From the NCBI GenBank assembly GCA_029582155.1, contig CM055901.1:42991616-43055615 (forward strand): a stretch of 64,000 bases of DNA. The letters are read 5' to 3'. Positions 39,601-50,744 of this stretch are shown here, piece after piece. The DNA is from Panopea generosa (Eukaryota; Mollusca; Bivalvia; Adapedonta; Hiatellidae). The notes under the pieces are model-generated. The model had not been told where the DNA came from, did no database searches, and was given only the letters and a program-made list of their open reading frames with translations. The translations under genes were made by a program, and so were the position numbers. Every line of letters starts with the position of its first letter. Position 1 is the stretch's first letter.

Positions 39601-41179
39601 AAAGATACACGAATATTGTCCTCAACAAGCATATATATATTTGTACAAAGATACACGAATATTGTCCTCAACAAGCATATAGATATTTGTACAAAGATAC
39701 ACGAAAATTGTCCTCAACAAGCATATAGATATTTGTACAAAGATACACGAATATTGTCCTCAACAAGCATATAGATATTTGTACAAAGATACACGAATAT
39801 TGTCCTCAACAAGCATATAGATATTTGCACAAAGATACACGTATAGGTGTTTGTACAACGATACACGAATATTTTCCTCAACAAGCATATAGGTATTTGT
39901 ACAACGAATATTGTCATATAGATATTTGTACAAAGATACACGAATTTTGTTCTCAACAAGCATATAGATATTTGTACAAAGATACACGAATATTGTCCTC
40001 AACAAGCATATATATATTTGTACAAAGATACACGAATATTGTCCTCAACAAGCATATAGATATTTGTACAAAGATACACGAAAATTGTCCTCAACAAGCA
40101 TATAGATATTTGTACAAAGATACACGAATATTGTCCTCAACAAGCATATAGATATTTGTACAAAGATACACGAAAATTGTTCTCAACAAGCATATAGATA
40201 TTTGTACAAAGATACACGAAAATTGTCCTCAACAAGCATATAGATATTTGTACAAAGATACACGAATATTGTCCTCAACAAGCATATAGATATTTGTACA
40301 AAGATACACGAATATTGTTCTCAACAAGCATATAGTTATTTGTACAAAGATACACGAATATTGTCCTCAACAAGCATATAGATATTTGTACAACAACAAA
40401 ATTAAACTATTTATATTTTTTCAAAAGAAATAATATAATATAAAACAAAAAATAATTATAGGTCTGACTAAACAGATGTTTTGATAAATAATATGTATAA
40501 AGTGGTGTCTGACCAAATTATGTTCACATACAACTTTAGTAAGTAAGTAAATATTGTATTATAGTGACAGTTTATTTCCTTTTCGTGTACTTGAAATAAG
40601 CAAGCCTAAACAAATCAAACAATTACGATATATTGCGGACATTCTATAATGACATTTTAAAAAAAAGTTATATTATGGCATATCCAGTGATTGTTTTTAT
40701 TTTTTGGTGTTGGAAGAATGCAGAATGAATATCCGTCCTTCCGCAAGTAACTGGCAAACTTTCTCACATAAAGCTTTATAAGTCAGTGGTCATTAAACGA
40801 CAGCGCCAAAGACCAGTCGGCAACCAGCCGGGCACGGAGGACCCTCCAATCTCGTAATTTAAAATGCACACATGTATTTAACATTTCATATTCTATACAT
40901 ATGCTGGATACTGGATACGTATATCATGAAATGATGACATTTTTTATTTTTACTTTTTCAGGAAAGACATTACATTTTGGGGCGAAACCATTAGAAAGGC
41001 ATCTCATATTTGATGTTTCAACTATAAAAGATAAAATCAGAGACCATCTTGACATTCACATTGATTTGCTTATTGGCAACCGCAGTGTCAAAATAACGAA
41101 ACAAAATTCGCAATTACTTGTTATTTACACAAACATGTACGAGAATCCATTGTTTTACAACCACAGGAGCAGAAGATGA
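33624..41179 (+). CDS. Three-exon gene of unknown function with an apparent frameshift in exon 1
   Basis: Exons are 33624-34027, 38761-38916 and 40962-41179. Exon 1 ends at a consensus donor (ATTG|GTAAGTG). Exon 2 has acceptor CCTATTACAG and donor GGAG|GTAAGA. Exon 3 has acceptor CTTTTTCAG and a stop at 41177-41179. Both introns are phase 1 and the joins read on without a stop (NIVISKQQREN and DPEGGKTLHFG). The N-terminal part from MSEASAMQS is acidic and Ser/Asp-rich; exons 2-3 look globular. I do not recognise a family. Within exon 1 the frame from the Met ends in TGA at 33972-33974, while the frame that joins exon 2 opens just before (PEQQDDVVSP). A one- or two-base indel near 33940-33965, an error, or a missed small intron would explain this. 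Intron 1 (4.7 kb) holds two LINE fragments; intron 2 (2.0 kb) holds a 46-bp minisatellite. Confidence 0.6.
34210..35460 (+). mobile_element. Decayed LINE RT fragment in intron 1
   Basis: Plus-strand remnants in changing frames: PVIYKVFEKIAHQRL (RT block 2-like, about 34325-34370), VVRQGC (about 34675-34692, the usual GVRQG region), DLSLVS (about 34788, where the catalytic YADD/FADD aspartates would sit; here degraded). A C-terminal part follows at 35152-35457 with LRLAAKCVQKL and DMAISMLGWRRI. The C-terminal pattern is that seen in many invertebrate LINE ORF2 tails. It shares the orientation of the host gene. Many breaks; inactive. Confidence 0.72.
36312..36848 (+). mobile_element. LINE RT C-terminal fragment in intron 1
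   Basis: A mostly open 178-codon frame. Its part from about 36415 carries the post-RT signature of Jockey/CR1-like LINEs: FNAYILPHLDYCRVIWGN, then KIVRFQKRAARLI, then ELKWMTFLERVKLQKA. Catalytic RT motifs are absent, so this is a 5'-truncated insertion, as is usual for LINEs. The ATTATT run at 37055-37078 may be its 3' tail. It differs from the fragment 1 kb upstream. Confidence 0.82.
36849..38760. other. Rest of intron 1 of the three-exon gene
   Basis: AT-rich intronic DNA with no gene or element recognised. The final 40 bases before 38760 hold a T-rich polypyrimidine tract (GTTGTTTTTTTTATTCC) feeding the exon 2 acceptor. Confidence 0.4.
38992..40394. repeat. 46-bp minisatellite in intron 2, about 30 copies
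   Basis: Highly homogeneous tandem copies of a 46-base unit with landmarks GATATTTGTACAAAGATACA and GAATATTGTCCTCAACAAGC. Because 46 is not a multiple of three, each open frame cycles through all three phases of the unit (46 codons per three units). Long open stretches still arise on both strands because the unit lacks stops. A few truncated units occur near 39835-39945. Copies are far more alike than those of the 39-bp array, suggesting recent expansion. Confidence 0.97.
40671..40852 (-). repeat. tRNA-headed SINE, family B, copy 2
   Basis: In intron 2. Plus-strand landmarks shared with the copies at 19.3 and 60.7 kb are ATGGCATATCCAG, CGTCCTTCCGCAAGTAACTG, TTCTCACATAAAG and the head remnant GGGCACGGAGGACCCT. 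Confidence 0.7.
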
Positions 41180-41360
41180 AGACGACATTCAGCAAAAGCT
41201 GGACGACTGCCGCGGCAGGCAAACGGTAATTTCCAAAGTTACCATTCAACAAACGCTGGACGACTGCCGCCGCAAGCAAATGGTTACTACCAAGGTTACT
41301 AATCAACAAATGCCGGACGACTGTTGCTGCAGGAAAATAGTCACTACCAACGTTACTATT
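41175..41360 (+). repeat. 57-base tandem repeat, three copies, overlapping the gene's 3' end
   Basis: Three 57-base units starting ATTCAGCAAAAGCTGGACGA, with period 19 codons. In one frame they read as Gln/Asp/Cys-rich repeats (IQQTLDDCRRKQMVTTKVT), preceded by an acidic AEDEDD and ending in a stop at 41382-41384. This frame differs by one base from exon 3 of the upstream gene, whose stop is at 41177-41179. It may be 3' UTR, or a C-terminal extension lost by a frameshift. Confidence 0.6.
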
Positions 41361-41384
41361 GCAAAAGATATGACTGGCATATAG

Positions 41385-42070
41385 ATATGACAAGATTTGA
41401 TTGACCGTGGTATACCTTTCCGCGTGCATACAATGCCGGCTTCTGTTCTGGGGAATACCCGCTGCCTTAAGATTCAGAAATACTTAATAGTACAAATTAT
41501 TCATTTATAAAGAACCTGTGGTTGTCAGTGAATGGAATAAATTATATTCCAAAGGCATGTTGCACGCCAGTTGAATATTACTCTCAATCAATTTTATATG
41601 AAAATCACGAACATGAAACTGTCTTACAAACGTTTCATTACATGAAAGTTGCTGCATGTGGTTGTCGGTAGAATCTAATGAAAAATATGACAATGGAAAT
41701 TACTTAAATCTACGTTCTTGGTTAATTTCATTGAATTGTATGTTTTTATGTATTTATAAAGAACATGGATTTGTTACATATAAATAGTTTAATACCATAA
41801 ACAAGCTTAAATATTATAAGTTAGGAAAATAACGGTAATATGAATATTAAAATTATTCTGACTATAATATGTACCATGTGTGAGCAAATATTCGTTTTTG
41901 TATTTTCTGAAACATAGATATTCGTATCAAAATGTATTTGTGATATTTAATTATTAGAGCCAAAATGTGACATAAAACCACAAGATGGCTCTATTTGGAC
42001 AGGTTTTATAAAACAATGTACGCCATTTGATATATTTCTATACACTATTCAAATCATAGGTCTCCTATAG
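41385..42070. other. Gene-free AT-rich stretch downstream of the three-exon gene
   Basis: No gene seen. AATAAA occurs at about 41535 and could serve as a polyadenylation signal for the gene ending at 41179. This is only a positional guess. Confidence 0.3.
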
Positions 42071-42074
42071 TTTA

Positions 42075-42290
42075 AAGTTTAAACTTATTTATTTTACTTC
42101 GATTGTGAAACAAGTTCTTACAACTTAGGCAAATCACGCTCGACGTCTTCTTGGTTAGAACCAGTACTAAGCATAATGTGGATAAAGTGTCTTGCTTCAA
42201 GACATCACACATAGTCGTGGCGGAGGATCGAACCCACGACCTTCCGATCATGAGCTCGGTGCTCATAGAAATGGAGAAAACATAAAACAT
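42075..42290 (-). repeat. tRNA-derived SINE, family D
   Basis: On the minus strand the B box is GGTCGTGGGTTCGATCCTCC (42221-42240). It is followed by the common SINE stretch GCAAGACACTTTATCCACAT and a terminal body. The A-box region (GAGCACCGAGCTCATGATCG) is degraded. Only one copy is seen in this window. Confidence 0.7.
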
Positions 42291-42404
42291 TGTATATGGG
42301 ATGGCTTACTATTTGCCGAGTTTCGTGCAAACGGCATAACCCAAAATTATCATACGTGACAGGGACTACTTTTTATTCCTCAAATTCATTTATTTCAGTT
42401 ATGT

Positions 42405-44310
42405 TATATTTGCCATACATGATCTGAAATGTTCATTCTGAGGCTTTCCTCCACCAATAATACTTGACATGCCATACATGACCTGAAATGTTCATTCTGA
42501 GGTCTTCATCTACCAATAAAACTGGACATGCCGTACATGATCTGACATATTTATTCTGAGGTATTCCTCCACCTATAAAACTGGATATGCCATACATGAT
42601 CTGAAATGTTCATTCTGAGGTCTTCATCTACCAATAAAACTGGACATGCCGTACATGATCTGACATGTTCATTCTGAGGTATTCCTCCACCAATCAAACT
42701 GGATATGCCATACATGATCTGAAATAATCATTCTGAGGCTTTCCTCCACCAATAATACTTGACATGCCATACATGACCTGAAATGTTCATTCTGAGGTCT
42801 TCATCTACCAATAAAACTGGACATGCCGTACATGATCTGACATATTTATTCTGAGGTATTCCTCCACCTATAAAACTGGATATGCCATACATGATCTGAA
42901 ATGTTCATTCTGAGGTCTTCATCTACCAATAAAACTGGACATGCCGTACATGATCTGACATGTTCATTCTGAGGTATTCCTCCACCTATAAAACTGGATA
43001 TGCCATACATGATCTGAAATGTTCATTCTGAGGTCTTCATCTACCAATAAAACTGGACATGCTGTACATGATCTGAAATATTCATTCTGAGGTATTCCTC
43101 CACCTATAAAACTGGATATGCCATACATGATCTGAAATGTTCATTCTGAGATATTCCTCCACCAATAAAACTGGACATGCAACACATGATCTGAAATGTT
43201 GATTCTGAGGCTTTCCTCTACCAATAAAACTAGATATGCCATACATGATCTGAGGTCTTCCTCCACCAATAATACTTGACATGCCATACATGACCTGAAA
43301 TGTTCATTCTGAGGTCTTCATCTACCAATAAAACTGAGCATGTCATGCATGATCTGAAATGTTCATTCTGATGTCTTCCCTACCGATAATAATGGACATG
43401 CCATTCATGATCTGAAATGCTCATTCTGAGGTCTTCCTCCACCAATAAAACTGGAAATGCCATACATGATCTGAAATGTTCATTCTGAGGTCTTTATTTC
43501 ACTAATAAAACTGGAAATGCCATACATGATCTGAAATGTTCATTCTGAGGCCTTCCTTCACTAATTAAACTGAATATGCCATACATGATCTCAAATGTTT
43601 AACCTGAGGTCTTCCTCCACTAATTACACGTGAGATGCGATATATAAACTGAAATGTTCATTCTGAAGTCTTCTTCCACCAATAACACTGGATATGCAAT
43701 ATATAACCTGAAATGTTCAATTTGAGGTTTTCCTTTACCAATAAAACTGGAAATACCATACATGATCTGAAATGTTCATTCTGAAGACTTCCTTTACCAA
43801 TAAAACTGGACATGTCATACATGATCTGAAATGTTCATTCTGATGTCTTCCCTACCGATAATACTGGACATGCCATTCATGATCTAAAATGTTCATTCTG
43901 AGGTCTTCCTCCCCCAGTAAAACTGGAAATGCCATAAATGATCTGAAATGTTCATTCTGAGGTCTTCCTCCCCCAGTAAAACTGGAAATGCCATAAATGA
44001 TCTGAAATGTTCATTCTGAGGTCCTTATTCCACCAATAAAACTGAATATTCCATACATGATCTCAAATGTTTATTCTGAAGTCTTCCTCCACCAATAAAA
44101 CTTGAAATGCCATACATGATCTCAAATGTTCATTCTGAGGTCTTCCTCCACCAATAAAACTTGAAATGCCATACATGATCTCAAATGTTCATTCTGAGGT
44201 CTTCCTCCACCAATAAAACTTGAAATGCCATACAAGGTCTCAAATGTTCATTCTGAGGTCTTCCTCCACCAATAAAACTCGATATGCCATACATATTCTA
44301 AAATGGGTTG
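42405..44310. repeat. 59-bp minisatellite, about 32 copies
   Basis: Tandem units of 59 bases with core GATCTGAAATGTTCATTCTG and ACCAATAAAACTGGA. The left half alternates two variants (TTCCTCCACC and TTCATCTACC, with CATACATG and CGTACATG), giving a 118-base higher-order dimer. The right half is more irregular, then three near-identical units occur at about 44070-44250. Non-coding: 59 is not a multiple of three and stops are frequent. Confidence 0.96.
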
Positions 44311-45200
44311 AAAATGACGTTAAAACCCATTGAAATGGTTCAATTTTTTAAATACAAATTTGCCTAATCCCACAATTCGCTGCTCATAACTGTACAATGG
44401 GTAGTATTACCCGAAAACTAATTTGTCATTTTTTCCGAATGACGGATCCCCCAAACATTATTAATTTTGCCCAAATGTACATATCACTTCTATTTAAAAT
44501 CTTGACTAATATTTGGTTCTGATATCATTTAACTCTGCATGAATAGCTAAACTTCTTCATATTTTATTATAATGTAATATAGATGCGACACTTGATTCCG
44601 AGGAATTGTCTTCATGAATGACAGTATGGTAGTCGTGTGATGTTCTCTGTTAAATGTCTGATCATTCAACTATTATTGTATGGTAAATCATACATTGGAA
44701 TTGAGCTTGGACTATTACTTTGGCTATTGGACAAAACTTATAAAAGGCGGAAATGTGGAAAGAAATGAGACATATTCATTCACATTAACGTTTGATTACA
44801 TGGTACATTAGCTCATATGAAAGATAGCCGTAAATTATCAGTCTAAATATATTCATCCATTGCAATAAAAACGCAATTTTTAGCAACAGCCGTCCGCGCT
44901 GGTGAGAGTTTCTGATTTAGATAATTATAATTAATATAAGCAACGGGATACATCAGTAGACTAACACTTTGTTGAATCACTCGCTATGTATTATATTAAA
45001 AGCAGTAAGCTTCAGTTCAGATTTAATATATCATGTTATTCCATGTGTAAAAGATTGCTTATACGGAAGACCTGGATGAACATTTATAACTTAAATATTA
45101 GTAATCAAAGTTTAAATATTAGTAATTAAATATTAGTAATCAAATAGTAGATAGTGTTACTTAGATATTAAATTTTATTATTTAAATACCAAATAGTGTT
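44311..45200. other. Gene-free AT-rich stretch
   Basis: Nothing coding. A short patch at about 45090-45150 repeats AAATATTAGTAAT(C/T)AAA several times. Confidence 0.4.
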
Positions 45201-45206
45201 TATAAC

Positions 45207-45305
45207 TGAACGTGTATGGAGAACTAGTAGTTGGGGAGAGCTGTTTTTGGCTGGAGGAATACGAGCCAAAACAACGAGTTTCTAATAAGTCTCCATACAC
45301 GTTCA
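45207..45305. repeat. Nested inverted repeat (99-base foldback element)
   Basis: Outer arms TGAACGTGTATGGAGA (45207-45222) and its exact reverse complement (45290-45305) enclose inner arms TTTTGGCT (45245-45252) and AGCCAAAA (45264-45271). The segment could fold into a two-stage hairpin. It may be a very small inverted-repeat element or a structured RNA. No target duplication is evident. Confidence 0.8.
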
Positions 45306-46537
45306 GACAATCACAAGTTTAGTTTTGATAATAATTGACATACCCTTAATAACTACGAGCACGATTACATCAATTAATTCTTTTTATATAGTGTATATAT
45401 AATGATTTGATCACTATTTTTTATTAAGAGAATCAATAGGTATAAAAGTTACTGATAAAACCTGGTGAAGATGGTTTACTTTTTATCATAGTCCAGTATA
45501 TCTCACGTAGTAAAGATATAGTTTCCATATACAAGATGAGTACATTCATCACTTGGGTACGTTGTCATAACTAAGGTAGTAAAGATATAGTTTCCATATT
45601 CAAGTACTGTACATTCATCACTAGTGTACATTGTCATATCTAACGTAGTAAAGATATAGTTCCCTTATACAAGTAGTGTACATTCATCACGTGTTTACAT
45701 TGTCATATCTAACGTAGTAAAGATATAGTTTCCATATACAAGTCGTGTACATTCATCACTTGTGAACGTTGTCATATCTAACGTAGTAAAGATATAGTTT
45801 CCATATTCAAGTAGTGTACATTCATCACTAATGTACATTGTCATATCTAACGTAGTAAAAATATATTTTCCATATACAAGTAGTGAACATTCATCACTTG
45901 TGTACATTTTGTATTGTCAAATCTAACGTAGTAAATATATAGTTTCCATATATACAAGAAGTGTACATTCATCACTTGTGTACATTGTCATATGTAACGT
46001 AGTAAAGATATATTTCCATATACAAGTAGTGTACATTCATCACTTGTGTACAATTTTTATTGTCATATCTAACGTAATAAAAATATATTTTCCATATACA
46101 AGTAGAGTACATTCATAACTTGTGTACATTTTGTATTGTCAAATCTTACGTAGTAAAGATATAGTTTCCATATTCAAGTAGTTTACATTCATAACCTGTG
46201 TACATTGTCATATCTAACGTAGTTAAGATATATTTTCCATATTGAAGTAGTGTACATTCATCACTTGTGTACATTGTCATATCTAACGTAGTAAAGATAT
46301 AGTTTCCATATATACAAGTAGTGTACATTCATCACTTGTGAACACTGTCATACCTAACGTAGTAAAGATATATTTTCCATATTCAACTAGTGTACATTCA
46401 TCACTTGTGTACATTGTCATATCTAACGTACTAAAGATATATTTTCCATATTCAAGTTGTGTACATTCATCACTTGTGTACATTGTTATATTTAACGTAC
46501 TAAAGATATATTTTCCATATTCAAGTAGTGTACAGTA

Positions 46538-46766
46538 GTGTCTATAATAAACTCTTTTTTCACAAATTTTCGGCTTTTGCCTTCTTCGGGAAAATCGCAG
46601 TCTTTGAAGGACTATATCACATTCATTTTGTAAAGTTTAACTAAATAACTCAATGTCAATAATAAACTCTTTTCCTCAAATGTTCGGCTTTCGCCTTCTT
46701 CAGGAAAATCGCAGTCTTTTAAGGACTATGTCACATCCATTATGTAAAGTTTAACTAAACAATCCG
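46538..46766. repeat. Dimeric hairpin module, copy 1, inside the 69-bp array
   Basis: Two half-units of about 115 bases, each containing CGGCTTT(T/C)GCCTTCTTC, AATCGCAGTCTT and AAGTTTAACTAAA. Each half has a short GGC-TTTY-GCC hairpin and an AGTCTTT(T/G)AAGGACT hairpin. Unrelated to the 69-base unit by eye. Confidence 0.9.
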
Positions 46767-47456
46767 TAGTAAAGATATATTTTCCATATACAAGTAGTGT
46801 ACATTCATCACTTGTGTACATTGTTATATTTTACGTACTAAAGATATATTTTCCATACTCAAGTAATGTACATTCATCACTTGTGTAAATTGTCATATCT
46901 AACGTAGTAAAGATATATTTTCCATATTCAAGTAATATACATTCATCACTTGTGTACATTGTCACATCTAACGTAGTAAAGATATATTTTCCATATTCAA
47001 GTAATATACATTCATCACCAATGTAAATTGTCATATCTAACGAAATAATGGTAAAGTTTCCATGTACAAGTAGTGTACATTCATCACATGTGTACATTGT
47101 CATATCTAACGTAGTAAAGATATATTGTCCATATACAAGTAGTGTACATTCATCACTCGTGTAATTGTCATATCTAACGTAGTAAAGATATATTTTCCAT
47201 TTTCAAGTAGTGTACATTCATCACTTGTGTACATTGTCATATCTAACGTAGTAAAGATATAGTTTCCATATACAAGTAGTGTACAATCTTTTGTATTCTC
47301 ATATTTAACGTAGTAAAGATATAGTTTCCATATAGAAGTAGTGTACATTCATCACTTGTGTACATTGTCATATCTAACGTAGTAAAGATATATTTTCCAT
47401 ATACAAGTAGTGTACATTCATCACATGTGTACATTGTCATATCTAACGAAGTAAAT

Positions 47457-47686
47457 CAATGTCTATAATAAACTTTTTTTTCACAAATTTTCGGCTTTCG
47501 CCTTCTTCGGGAAAATCGCAGTCTTTTAAGGACTATATCACATTCATTTTGTAAAGTTTAACTAAATAACTCAATGTTAATAATAAATTCTTTTCCTCAA
47601 ATGTTCGGCTTTCGCCTTCTCAGGAAAATTGCAGTCTTTTAAGGACTATGTCACATCCATTATGTAAAGTTTAACTAAACAATCCG
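47457..47686. repeat. Dimeric hairpin module, copy 2
   Basis: Same two half-units as the copy at 46.5 kb, with small differences (for example CTTCTCAGG, one base group shorter, in the second half). It is joined to the array at the same point of the 69-base unit. Confidence 0.9.
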
Positions 47687-47904
47687 TAGTAAAGATATAT
47701 TTTCCATATACAAGTAGTGTACATTCATCACTTGTGTACATTGTTATATTTAACGTACTAAAGATATACATTCCATATTCAAGAAGTGTACATTCATCAC
47801 TTGTGTACATTTTGTATTGTTATATGTAACGTAGTAAAGATATATTTTCCATATACAAGTAGTGTACATTCATCACATGTGTACATTGTCATATCTATCA
47901 AAGT

Positions 47905-48141
47905 AAATCAATCTCTATAGTAAACTCTTTTTTCACAAATTTTCAACTTTCGCCTTCTTCAGGAAAATCGCCGTCTTTTAAGGACTATGTCACATCCATT
48001 TTGTAAAGTTTTACTAAAAAAACTCAATGACAATAATAAAATCTTTTTCACAAATGTTCGGCTTTCGCCTTCTTCAGGAAAATCGCAGTCTTTTAAGGAC
48101 TATGTCATATCCATTATGTAAAGTTTAACTAAACAATCAGT
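47905..48141. repeat. Dimeric hairpin module, copy 3
   Basis: Third copy, the most diverged (TCAACTTTCGCC in the first half disrupts the GGC/GCC hairpin). The module copies are 0.45-0.9 kb apart, so they are part of a larger repeat unit. Confidence 0.9.
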
Positions 48142-49137
48142 AGTAAAGATATATTTTCCATATACAAGTAGTGTACATTCATCACTTGTGTACATTGTTA
48201 TATCTAACGTACTAAAGATATATTTTCCATATTCAAGTAGTTTACATTCATCACTTGTGTACATTTTGTATTGTTATATGTAACGTAGTAAAGATATATT
48301 TTCCATATACACGTAGTGTACATTCATCACTTGTGTACATTTTGTTTTGTCAAATCTAACGTAGTAAATATATAGTTTCAATATATACAAGTAGTGAACA
48401 TTCATCACTTGTGAACATTGTCATATCTAACGTAGTGAAGATATATTTTCCATATACAAGTAGTGTACATTCATCACTTGTGTATATTGTCATATCTAAA
48501 GAATTAAAAATATATTTTCCTTATTCAAGTAGTGTACATTCATCACTTGTGTACATTTTGTATTGTCATATCTAACGTAGTAAAGATATATTTTCCATAT
48601 TCAAGTAGTGTACATTCATCACTTGTGTACATTGTCATATCTAACGTAGTAAAGATATAGTTTCCATATACAAGTAGCGTACATTCATCACTTGTGTACA
48701 TTGTCATATATAACGTAGTAAAGATATATCTTTTCATGTACAAGTAGTGCACATTCATCACTTGTGTACATTGTCATATATAACGTAGTAAAGATATATT
48801 TTCCATATACAAGTAGTGTACATTCATCACTTGTGTACATTGTCATATCTAAAGAATTAAAAATATATTTTCCTTATTCAAGTAGTGTACATTCATCACT
48901 TGTGTACATTTTGTATTGTCATATCTAACGTAGTAAAGATATATTTTCCATATTCAAGTAGTGTACATCATCACTTGTGTACATTGTCATATCTAACGTA
49001 GTAAAGATATAGTTTCCATATACAAGTAGCGTACATTCATCACTTGTGTACATTGTCATATATAACGTAGTAAAGATATATCTTTTCATGTACAAGTAGT
49101 GCACATTCATCACTTGTGTACATTTTGTATTGTTATT

Positions 49138-50744
49138 TGTTGTTCATTGCTTGTTTAAAAAAGATTATTTGATATATGTTTGAATAAATGTATTCCAATA
49201 TCATTTGTGTACAAATATTTCTTTTTCTAATCTAGTACAAACCAATTAACAGTTCACTTATGAAATTGTAATATACTTTTTCAAATCTGTACCTTCAACA
49301 CAAAGCTATAGTCAGCTACAATCACTTCAAAACGACAAATGTTACCAATATCTTTTCACAATATGTAGTCTAAACGATTGGAGAACCTCTACCAAGGGCA
49401 ATAACTTTGATAGATAATAAATACTGAATATGTACTTATATATCAATTTTTTATAATGTCGAGCAATTCTGTACACGACATAACAGCATATTTGTCATAA
49501 TTGGTTATTTATTCCAATAAAAATATTAAATTTAAATTATTTTTTTAAAAATGGCGACCATTTTGATTGCGGCCATATGAAAAGTGGGTTCATAACCATT
49601 TTGCTGGGAACAGTCGTGTTTATCATTGTGCAAAGTTTTATGCTTTTGTCTAAAAATGCACAATCTCACAAATCTGCCAAATTAATATGTCTTATATGTG
49701 AAATGGAAAAAATATGTGGATAATCCAAATAGAATTAAGTATGTCTTTATAGTTTTGGGTTCGTTTGTCTGTGACTTTCCGATATTTCATCTCTTTTCTT
49801 GTCACTTCTTGGAAACATTATTCTGTCTATATTCTGAGTATTTTTATTCTTGGATTCCATTTAATACACGCATGTATAAATATAATTACTATAATACATA
49901 TATACATTTTTAAGATGTATCCATGAATCGTAATAGTTTACACTGATCTGTTTTGGCAGTAGTGTCAGGAATGGCATACGTAACATTGTGTTGCTATCAG
50001 AATACAGAGTTATATAGACGCGCAACCGAAATATTTCCCTGACAACCGTCATCCGTTAAGCTTATACGTTTATGTGTACATTTCTTTTCTTGTTAAAATG
50101 TTTGTATCTAGGAAATTAGCAGTCCGTAGTGAATGATGCAGCATTTTATAATTGGAAAAAATATGGCATTGTACTACATGTATATTCTATTTCAGTTATA
50201 ATCAATGGAATGCTATATTCCCTTTAAATGTTTTCAGTGAGCCATATATAATCTACACTTGGTATATTTTCAGACAATAACACATCAAAGTCAAGGACAA
50301 AAAGTTTGTTAGTATAAACTGAATATCAAAACGTCCGCTCTATCACAACGTATATAACATATATCAACATAAAAAAAATTATAGATGTTCCATATCTGTA
50401 CTCATTTCCGGTGGAAATAATTCCGTTTTTTTTTCATTTCATATATTAATGCGATATTTAATTAAAAATGGAATCGTAGTTGCTCAATATGGAGTTACAA
50501 AACAAAAATGCATGCAAATACGATTTGTATAGCTTCTGACACGGCGGATACTTAAGCAGGTGCAAATATTCCACGTATCGTGTAATGATATAGTTTAACC
50601 ATTAATAATCCATATTTGGATATCAGTGAAAAGGCAAATGGCATTAATTGCTACTGTAAAATAATTGATGTAATATATACAATTGCTATTAATTTTCGTA
50701 ATGTATAAAAACATCGATTTGTAATTACTGTGTATTATCTCCTT
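49138..50744. other. Gene-free AT-rich stretch before the gypsy element
   Basis: No gene and no LTR recognised. A dispersed repeat with GCGACCATTTTGATTGCGG and AAAGTGGGTTC at about 49548-49680 resembles the one at 57.2 kb. Confidence 0.45.

Larger units (their letters stand above)
45502..49137. repeat. 69-bp minisatellite with interspersed modules, about 3.6 kb
   Basis: Roughly 42 copies of a 69-base unit with landmarks GTAGTAAAGATATA, TTTCCATATACAAGTAGTGT and ACATTCATCACTTGTGTACA. The minus strand reads as a 23-residue repeat (TSDECTLLEYGKYIFTTLD) over short stretches, but frames break often (8-base insertions TTTTGTAT in some units). A block of several units plus the insertion is duplicated about 353 bases apart (48491 and 48844). 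Three copies of an unrelated dimeric module interrupt the array (separate entries). Confidence 0.96.

Noticed and set aside
39273-40151. Open frames of up to 151 codons in the 46-bp array
   Set aside because: The unit lacks stops on several frames, so any frame stays open. The array lies inside a well-supported intron.
46538-48141. Hammerhead ribozyme in the satellite modules
   Set aside because: The minus-strand core has one extra A before stem II, and I could not find convincing stems I and III. Listed only as something to test.
49138-50744. 5' LTR of the gypsy element
   Set aside because: No segment here matches the region after 55.5 kb, and no primer-binding site or TG...CA ends could be recognised.
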